Below are positions 22,001-33,100 of a DNA stretch of 64,000 bases, one piece after another (the first letter of the stretch is position 1; each line of letters starts with the position of its first letter). The DNA is from Owenia fusiformis (taxonomy: Eukaryota > Annelida > Polychaeta > Sabellida > Oweniidae), in assembly GCA_903813345.2 (NCBI GenBank), contig CAIIXF020000005.1, positions 5,051,375 through 5,115,374 of the forward strand, in the 5' to 3' direction. The position numbers and the translations under genes were made by a program. The notes below the pieces were generated by a model. It was not told the DNA's origin. It ran no database searches and saw only the letters and a program-made list of their open reading frames with translations.

Positions 22001-25000
22001 ACCTTGTATGTTTCAGAAAGCCCCACCCATAGTTGGTCGCTTTGTCCCATTCACTGCTGTTGCTGCTGCTAACTGTATCAATATACCTTGTATGTTTCAG
22101 AAAGCCCCACCCATAGTTGGTCGCTTTGTCCCTTTCACTGCTGTTGCTGCTGCTAACTGTATCAATATACCTTGTATGTTTCAGGAAGCCCCACCCATAG
22201 TTGGTCGCTTTGTCCCATTCACTGCTGTTGCTGCTGCTAACTGTATCAATATACCTTATATGTTTCAGAAAGCCCCACCTATAGTTGGTCGCTTTGTCCC
22301 TTTCACTGCTGTTGCTGCTGCTAACTGTATCAATATACCTTGTATGTTTCAGAAAGCCCCACCTATAGTTGGTCGCTTTGTCCCATTCACTGCTGTTGCT
22401 GCTGCTAACTGTATCAATATACCTTGTACACACATCCTAGTTTTCTGCATGAGAAAAATGCAAATTCTGCGCAGAAATTCTGCATGAAAAAGCCAAATTC
22501 TGCACCAAATTCTGCATGAAATCTAAAATTCTGCGCCAAATTCTGAACGGGGAAAAGTGACATTTTGTGGTTCAAGTATGTGCAAAAAATGAAATTCTTG
22601 CTAAAATCAATAATTTTTTCCAAAAAATGAATAATTCAAAATTCTTGAACTCCACTCATGCTGCTTTATTCAGCGATAATGGACAACTGCAGTAATAACA
22701 CCAGATGCAATTTTAATCAATATCAGCGACAAAACTTACCAAATGCTCACTTGTGAACTATCACGAAATTCAAAGTATCACGAAATTCCAGATCAATATG
22801 CAGGGAATTCAGATGTCGTTTATTTATATATGACGAAGTAAAACGCAAGAAGAAGCATGATTTATTGTGTTAGAATACAAAATAATACAATATTAGGCAT
22901 ATAATTGCAAAACAATTACGAGGGACAGTCATCGGTTTCAAATTTCGTGATTATGTTAGACGCAGTCTTAACTCTAAGTGCAAAGGCGGAAGTTCGAGAA
23001 TTTAAAACAGATTTCAGATTTCCTCTTGAAAATCTGACAAAACACAAGTATCTGACAACAAACGAGCGGAGTCTTTGGGTGTTTAGGTGAGTGACAAATA
23101 TGAGATGAGATGGTTGACTGGAAAAATCATGTTTTCCGCGAAATTCCGTGCCAAAACAAAAATTCTGCAAAAAAAATGAAAATGCAAATTTCTGCGGTTT
23201 TTCTGCGGCGACGCGGAATCACGGAATACTAGGATGAGTGCTTGTATGTTTCAGAAAGCCCCACCCATAGTTGGTCGCTTTGTCCCATTCACTGCTGTTG
23301 CTGCTGCTAACTGTATCAATATACCTTATATGTTTCAGAAAGCCCCACCTATAGTTGGTCGCTTTGTCCCTTTCACTGCTGTTGCTGCTGCTAACTGTAT
23401 CAATATACCTTGTATGTTTCAGAAAGCCCCACCTATAGTTGGTCGCTTTGTCCCATCCACTGCTGTTGCTGCTGCTAACTGTATCAATATACCTTGTATG
23501 TTTCAGAAAGCCCCACCCATAGTTGGTCGCTTTGTCCCTTTCACTGCTGTTGCTGCTGCTAACTGTATAAATATACCTTGTATGTTTCAGAAAGCCCCAC
23601 CTATAGTTGGTCGCTTTGTCCCTTTCACTGCTGTTGCTGCTGCTAACTGTATCAATATACCTTGTATGTTTCAGAAAGCTCCACCCATAGTTGGTCGCTT
23701 TGTCCCTTTCACTGCTGTTGCTGCTGCTAACTGTATCAATATACCTTGTATGTTTCAGAAAGCCCCACCCATAGTTGGTCGCTTTGTCCCTTTCACTGCT
23801 GTTGCTGCTGCTAACTGTATCAATATACCTTGTATGTTTCAGAAAGCCCCACCTATAGTTGGTCGCTTTGTCCCTTTCACTGCTGTTGCTCCTGCTAACT
23901 GTATCAATATACCTTGTATGTTTCAGAAAGCCCCACCTATAGTTGGTCACTTTGTCCCATTCACTGCTGTTGCTGCTGCTAACTGTATCAATATACCTTG
24001 TATGTTTTAGAAAGCCCCACCTATAGTTGGTCGCTTTGTCCCTTTCACTGCTGTTGCTGCTGCTAACTGTATCGATATACCTTGTATGTTTTAGAAAGCC
24101 CCACCTATAGTTGGTCGCTTTGTCCCATTCACTGCTGTTACTGCTGCTAACTGTATCAATATACCTTGTATGTTTCAGAAAGCCCCACCTATAGTTGGTC
24201 GCTTTGTCCCTTTCACTGCTGTTGCTGCTGCTAACCGCATCAATATACCTTGTATTTTTTAGAAAGCCCCACCCATAGTTGGTCGCTTTGTCCCATTCAC
24301 TGCTGTTGCTGCTGCTAACTGTATCAATATACCTTGTATGTTTCAGAAAGCCCCACCTATAGTTGGTCGCTTTGTCCCATTCACTGCTGTTGCTGCTGCT
24401 AACTGTATCAATATACCTTGTATGTTTCAGAAAGCCCCACCTATAGTTGGTCGCTTTGTCCCTTTCACTGCTGTTGCTGCTGCTAACTGTATCAATATAC
24501 CTTGTATGTTTCAGAAAGCCCCACCCATAGTTGGTCGCTTTGTCCCATTCACTGCTGTTGCTGCTGCTAACTGTATCAATATACCTTGTATGTTTCAGAA
24601 AGCCCCACCCATAGTTGGTCGCTTTGTCCCATTCACTGCTGTTGCTGCTGCTAACTGTATCAATATACCTTATATGTTTCAGAAAGCCCCACCTATAGTT
24701 GGTCGCTTTGTCCCTTTCACTGCTGTTGCTGCTGCTAACTGTATCAATATACCTTGTATGTTTCAGAAAGCCCCACCTATAGTTGGTCGCTTTGTCCCAT
24801 TCACTGCTGTTGCTGCTGCTAACTGTATCAATATACCTTGTATGTTTCAGAAAGCCCCACCCATAGTTGGTCGCTTTGTCCCTTTCACTGCTGTTGCTGC
24901 TGCTAACTGTATCAATATACCTTGTATGTTTCAGAAAGCCCCACCTATAGTTGGTCGCTTTGTCCCTTTCACTGCTGTTGCTCCTGCTAACTGTATCAAT

Positions 25001-27800
25001 ATACCTTGTATGTTTCAGAAAGCCCCACCTATAGTTGGTCACTTTGTCCCATTCACTGCTGTTGCTGCTGCTAACTGTATCAATATACCTTGTATGTTTT
25101 AGAAAGCCCCACCTATAGTTGGTCGCTTTGTCCCTTTCACTGCTGTTGCTGCTGCTAACTGTATCAATATACCTTGTATGTTTTAGAAAGCCCCACCTAT
25201 AGTTGGTCGCTTTGTCCCATTCACTGCTGTTGCTGCTGCTAACTGTATCAATATACCTTGTATGTTTCAGAAAGCCCCACCTATAGTTGGTCGCTTTGTC
25301 CCTTTCACTGCTGTTGCTGCTGCTAACCGCATCAATATACCTTGTATTTTTTAGAAAGCCCCACCCATAGTTGGTCGCTTTGTCCCATTCACTGCTGTTG
25401 CTGCTGCTAACTGTATCAATATACCTTGTATGTTTCAGAAAGCCCCACCTATAGTTGGTCGCTTTGTCCCATTCACTGCTGTTGCTGCTGCTAACTGTAT
25501 CAATATACCTTGTATGTTTCAGAAAGCCCCACCTATAGTTGGTCGCTTTGTCCCATTCACTGCTGTTGCTGCTTCTAAATGTATCAATATACCTTGTATG
25601 TTTCAGAAAGCCCCACCTATAGTTGGTCGCTTTGTCCCCTTCACTGCTGTTGCTGCTGCTAACTGTATAAATATACCTTGTATGTTTCAGAAAGCCCCAC
25701 CTATAGTTGGTCACTTTGTCCCATTCACTGCTGTTGCTGCTGCTAACTGTATCAATATACCTTCTATGTTTCAGAAAGCCCCACCTATAGTTGGTCGCTT
25801 TGTCCCATTCACTGCTGTTGCTAACTGTATCAATATACCTTGTATGTTTCAGAAAGCCCCACCTATAGTTGGTCGCTTTGTCCCATTCACTGCTGTTGCT
25901 GCTGCTAACTGTATCAATATACCTTGTATGTTTCAGAAAGCCCCACCCATAGTTGGTCGCTTTGTCCCTTTCACTGCTGTTGCTGCTGCTAACTGTATCA
26001 ATATACCTTGTATGTTTCAGAAAGCCCCACCTATAGTTGGTCGCTTTGTCCCATTCACTGCTGTTGCTGCTGCTAACTGTATCAATATACCTTGTATGTT
26101 TCAGAAAGCCCCACCTATAGTTGGTCGCTTTGTCCCATTCACTGCTGTTGCTGCTGCTAACTGTATCAATATACCTTGTATGAGGAATAGGTAGGTCTTA
26201 ATTCAATATGATTACACAAAGACTGTAGAATAAAGAAAGTAATTTTAGATAATGATACATTGGATTGTGAGTATTTTCTGAACAAAAAAAAACAATGGAG
26301 ACCTATATATGACATTTTGGAGGTTTATCAAGAAAATATATGTTAAGAAAGTGTTTGCATTTTAAAAATTTGGAAAAATTACCTGTATTCAATACACTTA
26401 TTTTTTCCTATTTCAGTGAAATGGTGAATGGTATCCCAGTATATAATGCAGAGGGAGAGAGGGTGGGAGAATCAACGGCAGCAGCTAAGAAAGCTATAGG
26501 TCTAGTGGTGTTCTCTAGGATATGTATGGCCACACCTGGCATGTGTGAGTACTCTATTAAGTCATTTACCCTTAGGGTCATCTTGGGCTCATTTTTTAAA
26601 TAAAATATGTTGTAAATGTTGTTGATTTATTTTACTGTCATTGGATCAATGTCAATAGAAAACACTATATTTCGATCTTTAATTTTTATGTCACTACCAG
26701 AAGTGGCAACATATTGTTATAGGCAGTCATTGTTTATTGTCTGTAACAAATGGCAGGTGGTGATATTTTGTATGTTAATACCTTGTTCACAATTATGCTT
26801 AAGTTGGTTACTGTATGTTTTCTAAGGACCTTAATTCCTACAGTATGTTTACCTGTATATAATGAAATAATATTTGCATGATTTTTAATACTAAATGTGT
26901 TTATATTTCAGTAATTCCTCCCTTTATAATGCAGTATTTGGAAAATAAAACAACGATTTTAAAAGTAAGTACATCACTTTATATTGCCATGATTACCCAC
27001 CAGTTGTGCTGTACATGTATTCATATTGTACCATAGCATATTGATTTGTTTATTGTAAAACTATGATTTAAATACAGTTAAATAATCATATGAATTACAA
27101 ATGGCCCATGTTATCCACATGCAAATTCTAAAAAAAGTGATTTGATTGTTGTAGAGGTTTCCCTGGGCTAATGCTCCTATACCAGCTAGTCTAATATGCT
27201 GGTATTTGCCAGTTGATTACTTACTTGCCAGATGAATACTTGTGTGCTAGTTGATTAACAAAAAGTGATTTGATTGTTGTAGAGATTCCCCTGGGCTAAT
27301 GCTCCTATACAAGTTGGTCTAGTGGGTTTCATGCTGGTTTTTGCCACACCACTTTGTTGTGCTCTCTTCCCACAGAAAAGGTAAGAAGTCCAATTGATTT
27401 TAAAGGAAATTATTTGCTGTTAACTGCATGCCAAAACAGATCTTCAGACATCTTACATTTGTTTTTCAAATTTTTTGTTTATTTTAATTATGAATTTTAG
27501 AGATTTTTACCAGTTTTTGAATTTTATAGGCAAAATTCGAATTTTACAATGACTTCAATAAATCAAGAAAAGACACTTTGGAAATTGTTAGCCTTCTAAT
27601 TTTGGAAAATTTTGTGATGTGATGCTGGTTCATCATGGTATCCAGCTTATCTCCAGATGTTTGTACAATTCAAGTTATATGGGATTATAATTTGATTTTC
27701 CAGCTCAATGGCTCTCAACTCATTAGAAGCAGACCTGCAGGAAAAACTGAAGGCATTACCCAACACCCCTGATGTTGTATACTTCAACAAAGGATTATAA
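19074..27800 (+). CDS. Sideroflexin (SFXN1/3-type mitochondrial amino-acid transporter)
   Basis: Sideroflexins are multi-pass inner-mitochondrial-membrane proteins; SFXN1 and SFXN3 carry serine for one-carbon metabolism. Nine coding exons join in phase: 19074-19246, 19601-19771, 20098-20196, 20437-20512, 26105-26190, 26417-26544, 26912-26964, 27283-27380 and 27704-27800. They give 326 aa (human SFXN1 is 322). Family hallmarks, in order, are [14 protein letters not shown] (19-32), HPDTGEK (83-89), [55 protein letters not shown] (from about 180), GES..AAKKAI, the IPPFIM block, [27 protein letters not shown] and the C-terminal VYFNKGL. Thirteen UTR bases precede the ATG in its exon. Intron 5 (20513-26104) is expanded by the 84-bp exon-derived array. 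For the fifth coding exon listed, only the last copy has a true donor (AATAG|GTAGGT). A possible AATAAA lies at 27844. Confidence 0.95.
20704..21196 (+). repeat. Dispersed repeat of the GTCACCACC family in sideroflexin intron 5
   Basis: The block starts TATGTCACCACCAAAAGTGG and ends near GTGACATTTTGTCATGTT, followed by AATGCCTTGTTATG. Internally it has GGCGGTTGG repeats and several AAGGTCAAAAA-type repeats. Related blocks occur at about 26685-26795 and 28750-28795 (plus) and 55384-55536 and 63086-63177 (minus), with a fragment near 19812-19862. Common landmarks are CTGTAACAAATGGCA, GGTGGTGACAT and TGTTAATGCC. It is probably a non-autonomous transposon family. Confidence 0.6.
21261..22428 (+). 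repeat. Exon-derived 84-bp tandem array, first block (14 units)
   Basis: Fourteen head-to-tail units of exactly 84 bases start at AAAGC (21261) and the last starts at 22353 (13 x 84 = 1092). Each unit is the first 26 codons of the sideroflexin GRFVPF exon plus GTATG and a rebuilt 3' splice site, TTTCAG. The first unit follows a genuine-looking intron end (TTGTATTTTTTAG). The unit length is a multiple of three and has no stop in the sideroflexin frame, so the frame stays open through the whole block. It then runs into the inserted transposon and terminates. Differences between units are mostly CCT/CCC, CCA/CCT and GCC/GCT at third codon positions. Confidence 0.97.
22429..23240. mobile_element. 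812-bp non-autonomous DNA transposon inside the exon array
   Basis: The element has 17-bp terminal inverted repeats, CACACATCCTAGTTTTC on the left and CACTCATCCTAGTATTC (reverse complement of the right end), differing at two positions. It is flanked by CTTGTA at 22423-22428 and 23241-23246; since one array unit contains CTTGTA once, this is a 6-bp target duplication. AATTCTGC and TTCTGCATG repeats crowd both ends. Its open frames (61-84 codons) resemble nothing I know, so no transposase is claimed. Superfamily unknown. Confidence 0.85.
23247..26182 (+). repeat. Exon-derived 84-bp tandem array, second block (35 units)
   Basis: Unit starts run from 23255 to 26105, the last being the functional exon. 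The spacing total, 2850, equals 34 x 84 minus 6; one unit near 25815 has lost two Ala codons in frame. Six units carry TTTTAG or TTTTTTAG instead of TTTCAG (AAAG at 24011, 24095, 24263, 25103, 25187 and 25355), which puts TAG in the read-through frame while keeping a splice acceptor. After 25355 the last ten units are open and in frame with the true donor. About 23750-24460 reappears at about 24842-25552, an offset of 1092 bases (13 units), showing an internal segmental duplication. Confidence 0.97.
26685..26795 (+). repeat. Short copy of the GTCACCACC repeat family
   Basis: It contains TTTTTATGTCACTACCAGAA, CTGTCTGTAACAAATGGCAG-like sequence and GGTGGTGATATTTTGTATG followed by TTAATACC, the ordered landmarks of the larger copy at 20.7 kb. 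It lies in the sideroflexin intron between 26544 and 26912. Confidence 0.5.
27131..27212 (+). pseudogene. Decayed partial duplicate of the RFPW exon of sideroflexin
   Basis: The stretch AAAAAGTGATTTGATTGTTG, then TAG|AGGTTTCCCTGGGCTAATGC, repeats the intron end and first part of the true exon at 27283. The copy reads RFPWANAPI and then diverges (PASLICWYL). It lacks the second half of the exon and the [13 protein letters not shown] coding and donor. Its acceptor still looks usable, so it is a potential cryptic exon about 128 bases upstream of the real one. Confidence 0.75.
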
Positions 27801-30178
27801 CAAACATCAGAGATAGCAGAATTTACTAAAAAATTTACGAAAAAATAAAACAGGCTAATTAACTTATTATGCAAAATAGCATTTTAGAATTGCCTCTGAA
27901 CTGTACAAGTATCTTGAATGTTGTAGCAGAGATATACGCTACATTCACAGTGCATTTCTGAAATTGAATTGGATTTTCTATTATTAAATGAATGTAAATG
28001 AAATGAATGTAATGAAAGTTTACGTGTCAAATTGAATGGACTAATTTGAGTATTACAAGTTTGATCGATAATGATGTTTCAGTTGGTCGACTGGAAGGTG
28101 AGCACTTTTGACTAAAAAGCAAGTACTTGAAAATCTATTTGAGGTTGATGAAATTTGAACTGAGGCAGCTTTGCTTACAAAAACTGCATCATTTCAGGTT
28201 GATAGATAAGGTATTATGAATGTTGACACCTTAATCTTCATCAAGTTCAGAGATAAAAGTTCAGTTAATTCATACATGGGCTACCCTTCTAGTTGAAAGC
28301 CCACAATTCATAGCAAAAACTGCTCAAAATAAATTCAGGCGAAAAGTGCTCAGAATAGTGAAAAACTGCATGATTTTGATAGAATTTCTGGCCAGAGGGA
28401 GCTTCAGCTCCTTGGTTATAACAAATAATTGTAATGTAATTGTAAAAATTACCTTAGAGAATTGGAGAAAAATGGAGGCCATTTTTGAAACAAGGAGGTA
28501 AATATGGAACATTTCTGATTCCTGGCTATGGATTTGGCTGAGCTTGGAGAGTGCAATACATTTATATTGAAAGAGAACTAGCCTATATTAATATTATTAT
28601 TATAGCTGCTGTAATTAAAATACATAAAAATATCAACACGACGATGTCATCAATGACGACGATGTCATCAATGACGACATTGTTAGTCTTCCAACTTTTT
28701 TTGTGGATGGTTTGTTGTGGCCAGCATTTGGCATTCAGAGTCTGTAATACTAATGGCAGGTGGTGACATTTCACATTTTAATGCCCTGTTCTGATATGTT
28801 ATGTGCCGTTGCCTGCATCCCCAATGTATTTTAGCACATTTGGAATTTTTGATGAAGGTTTTGATTGTTATCATTTTGATATACATTAATGTACCAAAAA
28901 GTAATAATGTTCATGTGTTTAACGTGATTTATTCATTTTTGATCATTATAATGAAGACTATGTGGATGTGGAAGTATTATATACATCAAGTATATGCCAC
29001 TTATATGATCAATCATGTTTGTATAGGCCTATAGAATGATCTATTTTAAATACAGACTAAAATTAAATAAACATATGGCATGTATGGTTGTTTGTCACTT
29101 TTCTTTTACTAATTGACCCAGTTTGATTGACCCAGAGAAAATTAAAGATGATTCATCATAATTGAGAAAATAATTCCAAATTAAGAGGATAGCATTTTAT
29201 TTGTGCAATATGTTGTATTTACCACTGTTTTGTTTAGGCCATTGTTCTTCCATGGAGTGAATATGTCATTTGACAATCATCAGTTTGAAAGGATGCAATG
29301 GAGAGAATCTGGAATTTCAAAATGGTCTAAAAGTGTGGTCCATTTGAATCATTCTGGAAATACTCTGATTCCTAGTTGAAAAAAGATGAAAACACAGATT
29401 TATATAAATAATATTTATTTCAATTTTTCTTGTACCATATTAATTATGTTTCTGAAAACTTAATACAAAATAAAATAAAACTTTGTCGTATAAACCTTGG
29501 ATGGAATATCAGTATTTTAATCTGATTAAAATTATTGCTCATTTTTGAAATATAAATCAAAATGAAATCAAAGAAACAAAAATAACATATTTTCCTGAGT
29601 TTTGCAATATTACATACAAATACAATCGAACATAAAATAAAAAAGAAAATTAATCCAACTTTACATATTAAGTTGGTTGATATGGTTGTATTTTAACTCA
29701 ATAAAACTACCCATGGGCACATTGCCTATATGCTAAATAAATAACAAGTGATAAATGGTAAAACCTGATGCTCCAGATCATACAGATATATACTACACAT
29801 TGAAATGTACCTTAAAAAATTAACTGTTTCAAATCGCAATGGGTGTTCTTGTGGGAGTGCTTTTAAAAGAACACCCTCTGACTGCTTATTTATGTGGACG
29901 GAATATGAAAATTGTTTGGTAAAACTGCGTATACAGTCTCCATACTTATGTTGAGTATATGTGGATATAAGAGAGGTTTCACACATTGGATTTAGCTTAA
30001 GGTATGTGGAATCCGTAACGCATTTGACAGATTTATGCGTAGCAGTTCAATTATAGAACGAGATGGGTTTGCAGATATGTTTAAGCTATTATCCATTGTG
30101 CGAAACCTCTCTAATATCTAACTGTCTCATCATCAAATAAATAAAATAATCTCATGTTCTATTGATGCTTTAATGTCT
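27801..30178. other. Convergent 3' intergenic region
   Basis: Sideroflexin ends at 27800 on the plus strand and the large minus-strand gene ends at 30179. No gene is supported between them. A tandem duplication of GACGATGTCATCAATGAC occurs near 28640-28678. Part of a GTCACCACC-family repeat lies at about 28750-28795. A short hairpin built on GGGTGTTCTT/AAGAACACCC lies at 29837-29876. UTRs of both genes probably extend into this stretch, but I could not place poly(A) sites reliably. Confidence 0.4.
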
Positions 30179-33100
30179 TTAAACCTGGAAACCAGCCAGG
30201 TTCATATAATTTGCTATAGATTTCCTTCGGGGTTCTGATTCCTTTAACCACTTCTTCTTAAATGTTGGAAATCTGGCTGCTATTAGTTGTTCTTCTAAAG
30301 GTGTAGCCATCGGCTGTTTATTTTTCTCTCTTTCCTTTGTGACTAGAATGTAACGACTGAAAGAATAAAAGAAAATCAGATGAAAGATATGAATCCATTT
30401 TTTAAACCAAACAAATGTAAGACACTCTTCAGATTGATAGATTTGAATGTCTCCCAAATAAGATGCCTGACGCAACCAAGTGATTAATAATGATTTAAAT
30501 TAATATCTCCTAAACATGAACACATGTATATTTTTAATATTTATTCCATTCTATTCTCTCAAAAACATATTAAAAACTGAAAGAAGTTTCTGATATCTAG
30601 AGTGTTACATGTAATTAACAACGAGAATGTCTCTGTTGACATAAGTTTTGCTTTACTCCTGTACTTTAGTTTGCATTTGAAATATGAACATCAACTAGGG
30701 ATTTCCTCACATGGGGCCATACTCACTTGCACTTGCTGGGTATAGACTTGACTGGTTGGCGTAAGACATGGGAGATAGGGTTCCTAGGGTCCATTAGTCT
30801 CATGTCCAAATCCTCCTCCCTTGGGATCTTCTCAGCTAATGCTTCGATCCCTGGTTTCAAGCTATGCCTTTCAAAATCAAACATTTAAGCCCAGTTATAA
30901 AGCAAAGAAGGCACACAGTCATAAATATTGTAAATATTGCACTTAGAGCAAAATGGCCATCAAGTAATTTACCCAGCATGCCCAAAACCTATTCAGATCA
31001 TGGCAATAGTCTGCTTTTGTATCTAAAAATATCAATGGATGAATTTACTCCAATTTTGATGGCAAAATTTATGTGTAGCCCATTTGCCCATCCACTTAGC
31101 AACACAACACAGCAATATAGCATTTTGTCAAATTGTAATAAAAAGAAACATATATGGTTCTAGGCTGATGTTATATTATAGAGTTTATTAAAAATTGTAC
31201 TTTAAGAGTCAACAGTATATGGCCAGATTATGGGTTTTACTACATTATTTTTTAAAAATACATCCAATAAATTTTCCCAGAATATCCTCCAAATGTATAA
31301 TTGCTTAAGTCAAAACAATACCAGCGATCCAATGGTATAATATATGGTATAAATATGAATAAATATGTCACATGTACCTAAATGGCCATTTGGCACTCAG
31401 ATCCTCTTCCTCTTTGTATTGCATAAATGCAGATTTGGGCCTTAGTGGTGGCCTCTGGTGAGCAGATTTTGACCTTGCAAGCAGACGTTCTTTCATTGTT
31501 CCAGTTGGTGCACTGTTTGCCCGCTCTACTTGTAACACATGTAAGGATGTGTCTGATTGGGTTGTATATCCTTTAAATATTAATATAATATGCCATAAAT
31601 CATCATGATTATTTTGTTTAATTAACTTTTACAAATTGTTTGAGCAAAAATTTATGATATTGTACATTATATGTACTTTCAAGGATTGCAAGAACTCTTG
31701 TGAAATGCAGGTAGAGTTATGGTTACTATGGTAACATAACTTTTCCAAGAAAATGTGATAACATTTTTGAATTATTAAAGATCTTAGTATCAAATTCACT
31801 TACTTCAACAAATATTTCTTTTTTAGTTTTTGCTTTTTTGTTTTTTTGCAATACTGTTGCTATACAACTCAGTTTTAAGTGTGATTTCATCATAATTATA
31901 ATATTTATTCAATTTCTGGAATTTCATCATCTATGACATTTCGTACAATTCAGTACAATTCTTTAAATAGATCCAATTTGAAGCCAATCATCCACCTTGA
32001 TAATGTACCTACTACAAGTCAGCAAAGACCACTGCAATGAGCTTTAGAGGAGCAAGGTCTTGAGGTCTTAGACCATGCAATATATTCTCCTGATCATGCA
32101 ATACCTGATTTTTATTGGTATGGAGAATGGAATGCCAATCAGTGCAGTATGACCTTTGTAAATGGAAATGACCTTATTAAAGGTGTCCAAATACCCTGTG
32201 TAACATGTCCTCAAATGGGGTCACTCATGTTTTAAGAGGCATGGGTCCACTGTCACTACGCTTTTATTGACCAAAGAGGAGTCTACTTCTCAAAGTAAAG
32301 GATACATAGGGATATCATATGTAAAACTTTAATTCCTACCAGCTGTTGCATTTCAATTTGGACATCTGGGATGTACAAAATGCTAAAACTCTGTAACTTT
32401 TGTGTGGGATGTTGTCCCAGGTACTGTGATGTCATGTCACCATAGCAACCATTACTGTATCCCAGTTTCATAGTTCTTTACCCTTTTAATTGCAATACTT
32501 GATAGTACATTATGTAAAAGATTGAAGCCCTAAATGCCAGCACCAGTCCTGTTACTTTTGGAACACCCTGTATGTTATTTGAGAACATTTAAGTCAAGCA
32601 AATAAGAAATTCCAAATTCTTACCTTCTCTGTGGCCCAGCAGAGATCTTCGTTTCTCTCTCTGGCGGACATCCAACAGGTGGCGCTTCTGGTTGGCACTC
32701 TGGGCACGGAGGTCTCGTTGCATCTTCAGCAGCAAATGCCTGTGTAAGAGTCCAATATAGTCATAATCATTCATTACTTTTTTTCATTTATTTGTTTGTA
32801 GCAATTGCAAGCTGTTTATAATTGGTATATATAAATGTGAGAATTTTAACCATACCTATCTACCATTCTATCTATCTATCATATTTAAAAATCATTCATT
32901 TTTTCTCTTCATTTATTTGCTTATCACAATCTGTTAATAAAAGTGGGATTTTAATCTAACCATACCTATCAATTATTCTGCCTTGCCAGTTCTCCTCAAA
33001 TGAATTTCCATCATTCTTGTACAGTTTTTCCATATCTATGGGGGTCCTCAAAACAAATACATAACATATTTAGGGCACCTCTCTACACAGTGAGCTAATC

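Noticed and set aside
22905-23170. Frames of 61 and 84 codons inside the 812-bp transposon as a transposase
   Set aside because: They are too short, overlap on opposite strands and have no catalytic motif.
23219-25714. An 831-codon minus-strand open frame made of a repeated 28-residue motif, and a 396-codon one at 21243-22433
   Set aside because: They are the reverse complement of the sideroflexin exon array. Variation among units is silent in the plus frame but changes residues (R/G, W/R) in this one, so it is a shadow.
21261-26182. Resemblance of the 84-bp array, and of the 25-bp array at 51.4 kb, to a CRISPR locus
   Set aside because: There are no unique spacers, the units abut directly, no cas genes exist, and the genome is clearly animal.
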